Source: RH-AL1 sp965198495 (GTDB taxonomy: Bacteria > Pseudomonadota > Alphaproteobacteria > Rhizobiales > Beijerinckiaceae). Taken from it: DNA of 64,000 bases. Position numbers and translations under genes: made by a program. The DNA lies in assembly GCA_965198495.1 (NCBI GenBank), contig CBDAPL010000002.1, positions 186,001 to 250,000 on the forward strand. The letters are read 5' to 3'. Below, one piece after another: positions 41,134-49,863 of this stretch; within the stretch, counting starts at the first letter, position 1, and each line of letters starts with the position of its first letter. The notes beneath the pieces are model-generated. The model saw nothing but the letters and a program-made list of their open reading frames with translations, did no database searches and was not told the DNA's origin.

Positions 41134-42495
41134 TCAGGTCGTGAGCGTGAAGCCCGGCACGACGGTCCCGGCCTTGCCGAGGCAATCCGCGATCGTCTGG
41201 ACCGTCGACGTTATCTGCTCGGGCGAATGTTCCGCGGAAAGGAAGAACCTGAGCCTGGCGTTACGCTCGGGCACGGCGGGATGGATGATGGGCTGCACGT
41301 TGATGCCGCGTTCGAACAACGTCTGGCTCAGCGTCACCGCCGCGAGCGAAGAGTGGATGACGATGGGCACGATCGCGTGCCCCTCGCTGGAGCCGACATC
41401 CAGCTTGCGTGACTTGGCCTGGGTCCAGAACAGGCCGGCGTTACGCCGCAGCCTCGCCACGCGCTCGGGCTCGCGGTGCATGATCTTCAGGGAGGCGAGA
41501 GCGGCGGCGGCCATCGGCGGCGGCAAGCCGACGCTGTAGACGAAGCCCCCGGACATGCATTTCAGATACTCGACCAGCATCTGGCAGCCGGCGATGTAGC
41601 CGCCGCAGCTCGACAAGGTCTTCGACAGCGTGCCCATCCAGATATCGACGTCGCCGGGGGCGATGCCGAAGAGCTCGAACGCACCATTGCCCTTGTCACC
41701 GAGCACGCCGAGGCCGTGCGCCTCGTCGACCATGAGCCAGGCGCCATGGCGGCGCTTGATCTCGACCAGCGCGGCCAGGTCGGCGCAGTCGCCATCCATG
41801 CTGTAGAGACCTTCGGCGACGATCAAGACGCGCTCGTACTGGGCGCGGCACGAGCTTAGAATGCGATCGAGCGCCTCGACGTCATTGTGCGGGAAAGAGC
41901 GTCGCGTCGCGCCCGACAGAGTGGCGCCGAGAACGATGCTGTTGTGCGCCAGAGTGTCATGGATCACCAGATCCTTCTGCCCGAGAAGCGCGCTGATCGC
42001 GGTCACGTTGGTGCCGTGGCCGCTGACCAGTACGATCGCGTCTTCCTGCTTGTAGTGGGCCGCTATCGCGCGTTCGAGTTCGCGATGGATGGGTCGCTCG
42101 CCGGCGACGAGCCGGCTCGCCGAGCACGACGAACCATAGTCGGAAATCGCCGCGCGGGCCGCCGCCTGCACCTCCGCATGACCATTCAAGCCGAGGTAAT
42201 CATACGACGAGAAATTCGTGTAGAGATTTCCACCGATCCTTGTCGTCGCGCCGGCGCGGGCTTCGTGGACTCGAAAATATGGATTTGTGAGACCGATGAC
42301 GTCGGCGGCGGAGCGTTGCAGCTTCAGTTCCTGCATGCCGGGCAGGGTCGAGAAATCCGTGCTTTGGCTGAAAGGGCTGGGTTCACGCTCCGGCTTGGTC
42401 CGTACGATCTTGCGTTCGGCGTCCATCCGCCGGGCGACAATATCTTGCAGAGCGCCTCGGCTATCTTGTTCAAGGCCAGCTGTGTTTCGCTTCAT
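41134..42495 (-). CDS. rkpG: alpha-oxoamine synthase (PLP-dependent), RkpG-like
   Basis: 453 residues from ATG at 42495 (TTG at 42564 possible). It has the fold-type I PLP enzyme pattern of the BioF/KBL/serine palmitoyltransferase family: FSSYDYLGLNGH, SGHGTNVTAISALL, VDEAHGLGVLG, and Lys292 in GTLSKTLSSCGGYIAG as the Schiff-base lysine. An extra N-terminal segment of about 75 residues ends in NPYFRVHE, seen in family members that take acyl chains from carrier proteins. Such enzymes condense an amino acid with an acyl thioester and lose CO2, giving an alpha-amino ketone. It lies 163 bases upstream of the polyketide synthase gene on the same strand, as rkpG accompanies rkpA in rhizobia. The amino acid used is unknown. 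Confidence 0.9.
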   Translation of the reverse strand: MKRNTAGLEQDSRGALQDIVARRMDAERKIVRTKPEREPSPFSQSTDFSTLPGMQELKLQRSAADVIGLTNPYFRVHEARAGATTRIGGNLYTNFSSYDYLGLNGHAEVQAAARAAISDYGSSCSASRLVAGERPIHRELERAIAAHYKQEDAIVLVSGHGTNVTAISALLGQKDLVIHDTLAHNSIVLGATLSGATRRSFPHNDVEALDRILSSCRAQYERVLIVAEGLYSMDGDCADLAALVEIKRRHGAWLMVDEAHGLGVLGDKGNGAFELFGIAPGDVDIWMGTLSKTLSSCGGYIAGCQMLVEYLKCMSGGFVYSVGLPPPMAAAALASLKIMHREPERVARLRRNAGLFWTQAKSRKLDVGSSEGHAIVPIVIHSSLAAVTLSQTLFERGINVQPIIHPAVPERNARLRFFLSAEHSPEQITSTVQTIADCLGKAGTVVPGFTLTT

Positions 42496-42919
42496 GCGAC
42501 CTTGCTTCCCCACTCTGATAAACCGTACCGATGCGAGCAACTCGAGACGCGCCGCCAATCCCAACCCAAGACGGGCCGACCGGGCGAAAGCAAACGCGTT
42601 TGGCTCATGTCTTGGACACCGTAGCGAAACAATCCACCGTCAACCATGACTTTTGGGCAACACCCGGCAAGTGTTCGCATGACATGCGGTAACGCAAGGT
42701 TCTGGCCAAGGCGTCAGTTGACGAAGCGCGTCCGGCCTGCGCCGATGCGGCGGCGAAGTGCTGGGAAAGGTTCGTCGATCAGGTTTAATCTTTTGGAGAT
42801 CGCCTCGATCGTCGCCTTAGGGCCTCGGCCATTGATGCACCTGCCACAATCGAAGCCGGCGCGTTCGCGGTCGCGTGACGGCCTGCCACGCGTGTTGCTG
42901 CGGGCGAAGGAGACTGGAA
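42496..42919. other. divergent promoter region of the lipid locus
   Basis: This 424-base gap separates the oxoamine synthase (leftward) from the phosphatidyltransferase (rightward). Nothing gene-like was found. It contains short symmetric elements such as GCATGACATGC (42678-42688) and a well-placed AAGGAG before 42920. It should hold both promoters, but none could be assigned with confidence. Confidence 0.45.
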
Positions 42920-43663
42920 ATGGTAGGTGCGAAGGCGCAGCAGGGTCGCTTTCGGGTGACGCGTATTCAGACCAATGTCGTGGCGTTGCGCGAGCGTCAG
43001 CTCCTGACGTGGCTTTGCGCGAAGCTGCCGGCGGGAGTGACGCCCGATGGCCTGACGGTGCTGGGCGTGTCTGGCGCCGTCTTGGCGTTGGCGAGCTACA
43101 TCGCCAGCCGCTACGACCCCTGGTTCCTTTGGCTCGCCTCGCTCGGCATCTTCATACACTGGTTCGGCGACTCGCTCGACGGAAGTCTCGCGCGTCACAG
43201 GCAGATCGAGCGGCCGATCTACGGCTATTTTCTCGACCATACCGTGGACGCGATCACCAATTTGATGATCATGGGCGGTATCGGGTTTACCCCGAACATC
43301 CGGATGGATGTCGCCCTCTTCGCGCTGCTCGGCTACTACTTGTTGTGTATGTACGTCTTCATCAACAATCATCTCTCAGGTGTCTTCCAGCTTTCGTTCC
43401 TTGGCTTCGGTCCAACGGAGCTCCGCATCTGCCTGATAGCGATCAACACATGGATGTTTTTCGCCGGCCATGTCGGCGCGACGATCGGCGAGGTGTTCTT
43501 CTCGCCGTACGATGGCGTTCTCCTCTTCGCCGGCACCATGTTCACGCTCATCTTCTTGATCAAGGTGGCCATCGGCGTGCGTGAGTTGCGCGACCCGGCG
43601 CGCAGCGGAGCCAAGCCGGATGCTCAAAGCGCGTCGATGAACGCCTCGAGCCCGTCGAAATAA
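42920..43663 (+). CDS. CDP-alcohol phosphatidyltransferase family membrane enzyme
   Basis: 247 residues from ATG at 42920, eight bases after AAGGAG; the longer upstream frame lacks support. The family motif D-x2-DG-x2-AR-x8-G-x3-D-x3-D is present in modified spacing as GDSLDGSLARHRQIERPIYGYFLDHTVDAI (residue positions about 91-120), which binds metal and CDP-alcohol. About six membrane helices follow. These enzymes transfer a phospho-alcohol group from a CDP-alcohol to an acceptor hydroxyl. It lies divergently next to the RkpG/RkpA-like genes, so it may add a phospho-headgroup to their lipid; an ordinary phospholipid role is also possible. The last 40 bases overlap the end of the convergent glycosyltransferase gene. 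Confidence 0.87.
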   Translation: MVGAKAQQGRFRVTRIQTNVVALRERQLLTWLCAKLPAGVTPDGLTVLGVSGAVLALASYIASRYDPWFLWLASLGIFIHWFGDSLDGSLARHRQIERPIYGYFLDHTVDAITNLMIMGGIGFTPNIRMDVALFALLGYYLLCMYVFINNHLSGVFQLSFLGFGPTELRICLIAINTWMFFAGHVGATIGEVFFSPYDGVLLFAGTMFTLIFLIKVAIGVRELRDPARSGAKPDAQSASMNASSPSK

Positions 43664-44919
43664 CGCGACCATCCCTCCGGCCGCAGCGGATCGCCGCTTC
43701 CGGCACGATCCACCGCGGCAAGCGCCGCGATCGTCTCGAGCCAGGCCTCGCCATCGAGTGGAGAAATCAACGTCAACTTGTCCGCCTCGATTTCCCGGAA
43801 CACCGGGACGTCGGACGCGATAACAGGGGCGCCAGCGGCGAGCGCCTCGTGAACCGGGAGACCGTAGCCCTCGCCGAAGGTCGGCATCAGGACGGCGCGG
43901 GCGTTGTCGATCAGGCGCTTGAGGCCGGGGGTTGACAGACCGCCGACCTCGATGACGCTCTCGCGAAGAGCGGGGCTACGCTCGATCAGATCGATAATCG
44001 CGTCGTAGTGCCATCCTCGCGCGCCGACGAGAACGAGCTTGGGCGCGGCCTTGCCAAGACGTGCGACGAGCGCGCGCCAGACCCAGAGGATCATCAGATG
44101 GTTCTTGCGCGGCTCAATCGTCGAGCAGAACAAGAAGAACGGGATGTCGCCAAGCCGCGGATCGACACTGCGCGGGGCGGTGAAGGTCGCCGCGATCGGC
44201 GTCGGCGCCTGGAAGATCGGCAGATCGTGGCGACCGAGCGCGGCCATGTGAGCGGTCAGGTCCGCCGCAACCGTCTTCGTTGTGACGATGGCGGCACTGC
44301 CGAAACGCGCGAAATTGCTTAGGCGTTTTTGATGGCGCTCGAACTCGGCCTTGCGGAAATATTCCGGCATTAGGACGGGAAGAAGGTCGTGAATGAAGAA
44401 GAGGGCGCTGATGTCGCGCCTGCGCTCCAACCATTCGAACGACGAGGCGACCCAAAGCGGAAATTGGCTGGCGTTTATGTAAGCGCTGCGCGGCGGCAAG
44501 GTCCCCGATGCTTTCGTCAGCGGCAGGCCGTGCCGACCAACCCACGCGATGACGCCGCCGGGGTTGATGGGACGTCTCCGATCCCGGCGCGCGGCTGTTA
44601 AAGATGGCGGCTTGGTACCAGCAAGCCAAGCCACCACACGTTCATAGACAGGGTCGGCGCGGACAGGGTCGGCGCGAACGGCGTCGTCACCGTCGGCCTC
44701 TCCCCAGTGAGCGGCGATCGCATCCACGGCTTCGGCCGCGGCTTTGCCCTTCAGCAGTCGCGCCCCGACGCCAGTCGCGGACGAGCCGAAGCTTCTATGA
44801 GGATCGCCGCCGAGGAAGTGTCGCGCTAGGGCGTGATCGACCCTGTCGATCCCGTTCGGCGTCGCATTCGCGATCCGGGTGAGAAGCCGAGTGATGTCAT
44901 AGCAAACAGGGCGCCTCAT
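43624..44919 (-). CDS. GT4-family glycosyltransferase
   Basis: 431 residues of a GT-B glycosyltransferase. The N-terminal half (CYDITRLLTRIANATPNGIDRVD) resembles the acceptor domain of rhizobial GT4 enzymes. The C-terminal donor domain has FFLFCSTIEPRKNH, LVLVGARGW, and FGEGYGLPVHEALAAGAPVIASDVPVFREI with the E-x7-E motif typical of retaining enzymes. A short duplicated segment gives VRADPVRADPV near residue 80. It is cytoplasmic and probably adds a sugar to a capsule, lipopolysaccharide or exopolysaccharide unit. Its 3' end overlaps the CDP-alcohol transferase gene by 40 bases on the opposite strand. Confidence 0.9.
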   Translation of the reverse strand: MRRPVCYDITRLLTRIANATPNGIDRVDHALARHFLGGDPHRSFGSSATGVGARLLKGKAAAEAVDAIAAHWGEADGDDAVRADPVRADPVYERVVAWLAGTKPPSLTAARRDRRRPINPGGVIAWVGRHGLPLTKASGTLPPRSAYINASQFPLWVASSFEWLERRRDISALFFIHDLLPVLMPEYFRKAEFERHQKRLSNFARFGSAAIVTTKTVAADLTAHMAALGRHDLPIFQAPTPIAATFTAPRSVDPRLGDIPFFLFCSTIEPRKNHLMILWVWRALVARLGKAAPKLVLVGARGWHYDAIIDLIERSPALRESVIEVGGLSTPGLKRLIDNARAVLMPTFGEGYGLPVHEALAAGAPVIASDVPVFREIEADKLTLISPLDGEAWLETIAALAAVDRAGSGDPLRPEGWSRYFDGLEAFIDAL

Positions 44920-44958
44920 GACGCCCTGCCTTCCTCACCCCTTACAATCGTAACAGGA

Positions 44959-45427
44959 CTACTCGGTCGGCGACACCGAGTCGGTCGGAAACACCGGAAT
45001 CGCCGCGGCCTGGCGCGGAAGATCCGAAGGCGTCGGATTGAAGTAGTAATTCTGATAACCGAGCGTGTCGTCGACCCTCACGTGACCAGCGGGTGTCGTC
45101 GAGAAATCGATGACGGACACGGAGCGCCCAGGCACATAGGGTTGACCCTGGAAGAACATCGTTTCCGAACTTGTCGGGATTGATGATCTGTTCTTGGTCG
45201 CGGCTGAACTGCGTCGTGGCGGCGATGTAGCTCGGGCCCTTGTCGACAGACGACACGGGGCCCGGATCAAGCCAGCTCCGCCGATTGACGGTGAGCGGGA
45301 TCGAGTCGGAAAGTCCGGCATCCGTGACCGGGACGACGCGATGCTTGCGGATCTTGGCGGAGGCGTCGCCGGCATAGCCGGAGATGCAGACGGCCGCTAC
45401 CGCAGCGGAAGCAATCAGATTGCGCAT
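44959..45427 (-). CDS. small exported protein of unknown function, frameshifted
   Basis: The ATG at 45427 begins a signal peptide (MRNLIASAAVAAVCISGYAG, cleavage near DASAK). The frame is good through SYIAATTQFSRDQEQIINPD, then becomes arginine-rich. From about 45160 another frame gives MFFQGQPYVPGRSVSVIDFS and DDTLGYQNYYFNPTPSDLPR, ending PTDSVSPTE at 44959. Restoring one base in the short A run at 45162-45164 (T's on the + strand) joins the two into about 156 residues. It is probably periplasmic or cell-surface. Function not recognised. The break could be a homopolymer sequencing error. Confidence 0.6.
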
Positions 45428-45507
45428 TGTAAAGATCCCCCAGATCGAAAGCACAACGTCGCCGGCTCTGCTTTGGTTCACCCTCGCATATTCGCGGGAG
45501 GAAATCC

Positions 45508-46350
45508 TTAATGATGCCGCAAAGTTTTACGCGGTGTGGCTGGCTTGTCGTCGAGCCACTTGGCGTGAAGCGTGTCGGGCGCAAGTCGCGCACCGGTGCA
45601 CGCGCTGTTTCGCTTCAACTCGGATGCGGCAAAGAATTCGATCAGACGCCTGTCGTCGCCGCCCGAAGCGAGATCAAGGCGATCGATGAGGCACGATAGC
45701 GTCGCGCTTGGCACGGCGTCGGTCGCCCCGCACGCGAGACCCGTGATGATGAAGCCAGGCTCGTCGTTGACCAGGCGAAAGCCGCTGCATGGCGTCGTCG
45801 TGCGAACCGAAAGCGGCGTCGCCACGCGGCCGCCGGTCAAGGCGATCCTGACGATCTCGAAACGTCCGAATCGCGTCGGCATGACGTCCGGCAGGCCGCT
45901 GTGATCGATCGAGAGCCCCACGTCGGCGGCCTGTCTGGCGAGCGCGGCATAGAGCGGAGGCGGCGGCGCTTGCCGCTGGGCTCGAGAAACACGTAGCCGC
46001 AGGCCGAGCCGGCCGTCCGCGAGCGATCCGAACGCGAGGACATCGTCGCGCCCGTTGCCGTCGCTAAGACGGCGCGCCGAGTAGGCGACCGGCAGATTGG
46101 CGAGCTCCGGTGCCTCAAGGCTGAAGACTTGGACCGGCTTGGGAATGGCGAGCCACTTGGGTGGAGGCGGCGCCTTGATCTCGGCATCGATCGCGCGCGG
46201 CGGCGGCATCGCACCGATCCCCACAATGAGCGCCGCGACGAGCGCGACGGAGGCGATCGACAGCGTCCTCCCGCGGGCTCGCCGCGCGCCCTTGCCCTCG
46301 CCGACAGGCCTGGCGCTCTCCCGCCAGCCACCGAATGTCGCGTCGCTCAT
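45508..46350 (-). CDS. hypothetical single-pass membrane protein
   Basis: 280 residues from ATG at 46350 (GGGG upstream); an in-frame ATG at 46404 is the alternative. A basic cytoplasmic tail (GKGARRARGRT) leads to one membrane helix (LSIASVALVAALIVGIGAM), then a proline-rich linker and a periplasmic domain with FSLEAPELANLPVAYSARR, DDVLAFGSLADGRLGLRLRV and several Cys (TPCSGF, GLACGA, LSCLID) that may pair. This resembles unnamed Rhizobiales envelope proteins; I do not know the role. It runs divergently from asd. Confidence 0.7.
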   Translation of the reverse strand: MSDATFGGWRESARPVGEGKGARRARGRTLSIASVALVAALIVGIGAMPPPRAIDAEIKAPPPPKWLAIPKPVQVFSLEAPELANLPVAYSARRLSDGNGRDDVLAFGSLADGRLGLRLRVSRAQRQAPPPPLYAALARQAADVGLSIDHSGLPDVMPTRFGRFEIVRIALTGGRVATPLSVRTTTPCSGFRLVNDEPGFIITGLACGATDAVPSATLSCLIDRLDLASGGDDRRLIEFFAASELKRNSACTGARLAPDTLHAKWLDDKPATPRKTLRHH

Positions 46351-46525
46351 CGTTGCCCCATGCGATGACCCCGACGCGGGGCCGATCTCCGGCATCTTGA
46401 GCATAACGACTTGAGTCGATCGTTATCGGCGCGCTAGGACATCACGACAGCGTCAACGCAAGATTTACGACGGGCCCGGTGCCGCCAACGCGCGAAGCCG
46501 CCCGTCTCTCTGGAGATCAGGTCCG

Positions 46526-47560
46526 ATGGGTTTCAAGGTCGCCGTCGTCGGCGCCACGGGCAACGTGGGCCGCGAGATGCTCGATATCCTCGCCGAGCGC
46601 CGTTTTCCGGCCGACGAGGTCGTCGCGCTGGCCTCGCCGCGCTCGATCAACACCGAGGTGTCGTTCGGCGACAAGACGCTGAAGTGCAAGGTGCTCGACA
46701 CCTACGACTTCGCCGGCACGGACATCTGCCTGATGTCGGCCGGCGGCGCGGTGTCGAAGGAATGGTCGCCGAGGATCGCCGCGTCCGGCACCATCGTGAT
46801 CGACAATTCCTCCGTCTGGCGGATGGACCCTGACGTTCCGCTGGTGGTGCCCGAGGTCAACGCGCACGCGCTCGAGGGTTTCGCCAAGAAGAACATCATC
46901 GCCAACCCGAACTGCTCGACGGCGCAACTCGTGGTGGCGCTGAAGCCGCTGCACGACCACGCGAAGATCACCCGCGTCGTGGTGTCGACCTACCAGTCGG
47001 TCTCCGGCGCCGGCAAGGAGGCGATGGACGAGCTCTTCGCGCAGACCCGCGCGATCTTCGTCTCCGACCCCGTGTCGACCGGCAAGTTCCCCAAGCGCAT
47101 CGCCTTCAACGTCATTCCCGAGATCGACGCCTTCATGGAGGACGGCTTCACCAAGGAGGAGTGGAAGATGGTCGTGGAGACGAAGAAGATCCTCGACCCC
47201 AAGATCAAGGTGGTCGCCACCTGCGTGCGCGTGCCGGTCTTCATCGGCCATTCCGAGGCGGTCAACATCGAGTTCGAGCGGCCGATCTCGGCCGACGAGG
47301 CGCGCGACATCCTCCGCGAGGCGCCGGGCTGCCTCGTCGTCGACAAGCGCGAGAAGGGCGGCTACATCACGCCGCACGAGGCCGCCGGCGAGGACGCGAC
47401 CTATATCTCGCGCATCCGCGAGGACCCGACCGTCGACAGCGGGCTGGTGCTGTGGTGCGTCGCCGACAACCTGCGCAAGGGCGCGGCGCTGAACGCCGTG
47501 CAGATCGCCGAGACTCTGATCAATCGCAAGCTGATCACGCCGAAGCGCAAGGCGGCGTGA
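46526..47560 (+). CDS. asd: aspartate-semialdehyde dehydrogenase
   Basis: 344 residues. It reduces aspartyl phosphate to aspartate semialdehyde for lysine, threonine, methionine and diaminopimelate. The NADP-binding start is VAVVGATGNVGREMLDIL; the catalytic Cys130 lies in NPNCSTAQLV; substrate-binding and catalytic His/Arg segments follow (VSTYQSVSGAGKEAMDEL, TCVRVPVFIGHSEAVNIEF). The length is standard. Its stop is 24 bases from the end of the convergent TadG gene. Confidence 0.97.
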   Translation: MGFKVAVVGATGNVGREMLDILAERRFPADEVVALASPRSINTEVSFGDKTLKCKVLDTYDFAGTDICLMSAGGAVSKEWSPRIAASGTIVIDNSSVWRMDPDVPLVVPEVNAHALEGFAKKNIIANPNCSTAQLVVALKPLHDHAKITRVVVSTYQSVSGAGKEAMDELFAQTRAIFVSDPVSTGKFPKRIAFNVIPEIDAFMEDGFTKEEWKMVVETKKILDPKIKVVATCVRVPVFIGHSEAVNIEFERPISADEARDILREAPGCLVVDKREKGGYITPHEAAGEDATYISRIREDPTVDSGLVLWCVADNLRKGAALNAVQIAETLINRKLITPKRKAA

Positions 47561-47584
47561 TCAGCGTTGCCACCGCCAAGCAGC

Positions 47585-49141
47585 TCACTTTTGAAGGTGA
47601 GCGACCTGAACAGCCTGGTTGAACATTGAGTTCAGGGATGCGGTCACGTCCGTCGGCGAGTTGGCGGTGTAGAAGAAGTTGGCCGTAGAATCTTTGCTTC
47701 CGGAGCATTGTTGCAAATTGGTCGGCAAATTAGAAATGGCGTTGTTGGCTGCAAGATTTTCGTTATACGGATCGGATTTATAGATTAGCTTTACGTAGGG
47801 AATGTAAAGGATCGAGATTGTTACTCCCGCATTCTTAAGAGCCGTGCATTGACTGGGCGTCATTGCGGTCGGATAGCGTAGTCCATCGAAGCTACCACCT
47901 AAATAGTAGTACGGGTTGTTTCTATTTGTGGCGTAGTGCTGTGGATTTTCCATGCCGTCTGTTATGAGGAAGACGAATGGCTTGGAATTCACTCCGGATG
48001 AGCCGTCTTTCAGCGACGACGCACTCGTATACGCGGCCACTTCTGTTTGGGCTTGCAAGAAGATAGAGTTGGTATCTACTGCACTCGTGCCAAGATTGGT
48101 GCCGCCGCTTCCCGTGCCGGTAGTCATACTCAAATTCGCGGGATATTGCGTCGTTCCTGTATCCAGCAGGTTGTCTAGGGCATGCGGTTGATAGCTTGAC
48201 GGAGCGTTGGTGACGCACTGCATAGCCGTAAACAGGCCTGTGTAATTGCTACTTAGCGGAGCGAACTGGTTTGTCATCATGGTAACGAAAGGATAGATCC
48301 CCACGCGGTATTGATTGGCGACCGCCGGGGCGGCCGTCTTGGTCAAGAAAGCGCAGACCGCGTTGTTAACTGAACCGGATCGCAGCAGAATGCCATTATT
48401 GCCGCTGTCGGGATCCTTGGTGTTCATGGCTAGAGTAAATCCGGTGTAGCCGGGGAAATGGCAGGCGAACTGACAGCCTTGCTGATATGCGCTGTAATTG
48501 TCGAAATTGATAGCGGCGAGCGCGTTTTGGCCGTTCGTCGTCGCCGGCAGCCCCATGGAGCCGGACACGTCGATGAGCAGGTAAAAATCGAGATAACTTG
48601 GAATATCTGCCGATGCCACGGAGGTACCCGTCACCTTTATGGTCGGTGAACCGAATATTTGGCCAAAATGATTTTGCGTCGTCGTCAAATACGTGGTCGT
48701 CGACGTGAAGGTCTGGTTGGTTCTGCTAAGATAAACGCACGCGTTGCCCGTCAGGCAGGCCAACGGCGTCGGAGCCGCCGTAGAAGCGGTTTGTACAACG
48801 GGAATCTGCGCGAACGGCACGTTGCCCGCGTTGACAACGAAGGTGCTTGCGGCTTGAGCCAAACCCGCCGTAATGGCATCGTTGGTGAGATTGGTATCAT
48901 TCGGGTTGGCCGCCACGTAGGCCTTCGCGGTCGCGACAGCCGCCAGCGCCGCCGCGTCCGAGGCGTTGTCGAGCTTGCTTTTGTCGGTCAGCGCGACCCC
49001 ATAGTCGACGCCCACGCCAACAAGCCCTACGAGGGGGATGAGACTGAAGCCGAAGACGATGGCGACGTTTCCGCTATTCGCAGGCGCGAACTGCGAAAAG
49101 GCGGATCGGAGTTTCGACCCGTATGCAGAAATTATGGACAT
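47585..49141 (-). CDS. TadG-like pilus-associated protein with von Willebrand A domain
   Basis: 518 residues. The N-terminus (NSGNVAIVFGFSLIPLVGLV) is a TadE/TadG-type prepilin-like membrane anchor. The rest is extracytoplasmic, with a VWA domain whose metal site DVSGS (FYLLIDVSGSMGLP) is intact. The sequence is rich in Asn, Thr and Ser and the base composition is lower in GC than the flanking genes. TadG proteins accompany Flp pili and may act as minor pilins or adhesion factors. It overlaps the next gene upstream by 10 bases, indicating one operon. Confidence 0.88.
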   Translation of the reverse strand: MSIISAYGSKLRSAFSQFAPANSGNVAIVFGFSLIPLVGLVGVGVDYGVALTDKSKLDNASDAAALAAVATAKAYVAANPNDTNLTNDAITAGLAQAASTFVVNAGNVPFAQIPVVQTASTAAPTPLACLTGNACVYLSRTNQTFTSTTTYLTTTQNHFGQIFGSPTIKVTGTSVASADIPSYLDFYLLIDVSGSMGLPATTNGQNALAAINFDNYSAYQQGCQFACHFPGYTGFTLAMNTKDPDSGNNGILLRSGSVNNAVCAFLTKTAAPAVANQYRVGIYPFVTMMTNQFAPLSSNYTGLFTAMQCVTNAPSSYQPHALDNLLDTGTTQYPANLSMTTGTGSGGTNLGTSAVDTNSIFLQAQTEVAAYTSASSLKDGSSGVNSKPFVFLITDGMENPQHYATNRNNPYYYLGGSFDGLRYPTAMTPSQCTALKNAGVTISILYIPYVKLIYKSDPYNENLAANNAISNLPTNLQQCSGSKDSTANFFYTANSPTDVTASLNSMFNQAVQVAHLQK

Positions 49142-49863
49142 AATTGAGCGATCCCGTCGTTGCTGGCTGTATAGCTGATCAGCGTCGCGTATCGCGGCTT
49201 GACGTAGGTCGAGCGCGCGATCCTCATGGCCGGCAGATATCGCGATCCGAATGTCGGCGTGAACGTGAAGACGACATCGACGACGATGATCGAATTTGGT
49301 CCAAAGATGCCAGCGGGAAGCGTGGTGTTATTTGGCGGAGACGTGTTCGACGCAGCCAGTTGCGGGATGACGCAAGGACGATAATTCGACCCATTCGTGC
49401 CAGAACTCGTCCAGACGACGTTCGCGACGTAGCACGTGCTCAGGTCGGGCTTGCTTGAGCAATTCGCACCAGGAATGGCCGTGAATTTGACGCTCGCGTA
49501 ATCAATGTTGATGTCCTGAAACCATAAGATGTTTTGCCTCGCCGCGTCCTTCATGAGAAAAGGAAAGATCACCAGTCCTGCATCGTAGCTGAAATGAAGA
49601 TCAGCCGCGTTCACGGTCGCTACCGTGGTGGAGGAAGACGGAGGTGCGGCCTGAGAGATCATTTCGCTGATCGACGCAGCCAGAAGCTCGACCTTCCGTG
49701 CGGCGTTGACGTAGGTGACCACCTGAATGCCCATGAGCATTAAGATCAGCAGGCTAGGAAAGATCAAGGCGAACTCGACAGCGGAACTCGCCCGCGTCGT
49801 TACCAGAAATCGTTTTAGGAGCTGATTAGAGTTCATCGACTTCATCGCCGCTTCGTGGCGCAT
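49132..49863 (-). CDS. TadE-family pilus assembly protein (TadF-like)
   Basis: 243 residues from ATG at 49863 (in-frame ATG at 49845 also possible). It has the TadE-like N-terminus (RASSAVEFALIFPSLLILMLMGIQVV) with the conserved Glu after a short basic segment, as in prepilin-like proteins cleaved by TadV. The remaining 190 residues are extracytoplasmic and contain four Cys. The ATG overlaps the TGA of the preceding gene by one base (TGATG). Confidence 0.85.
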   Translation of the reverse strand: MRHEAAMKSMNSNQLLKRFLVTTRASSAVEFALIFPSLLILMLMGIQVVTYVNAARKVELLAASISEMISQAAPPSSSTTVATVNAADLHFSYDAGLVIFPFLMKDAARQNILWFQDINIDYASVKFTAIPGANCSSKPDLSTCYVANVVWTSSGTNGSNYRPCVIPQLAASNTSPPNNTTLPAGIFGPNSIIVVDVVFTFTPTFGSRYLPAMRIARSTYVKPRYATLISYTASNDGIAQLCP

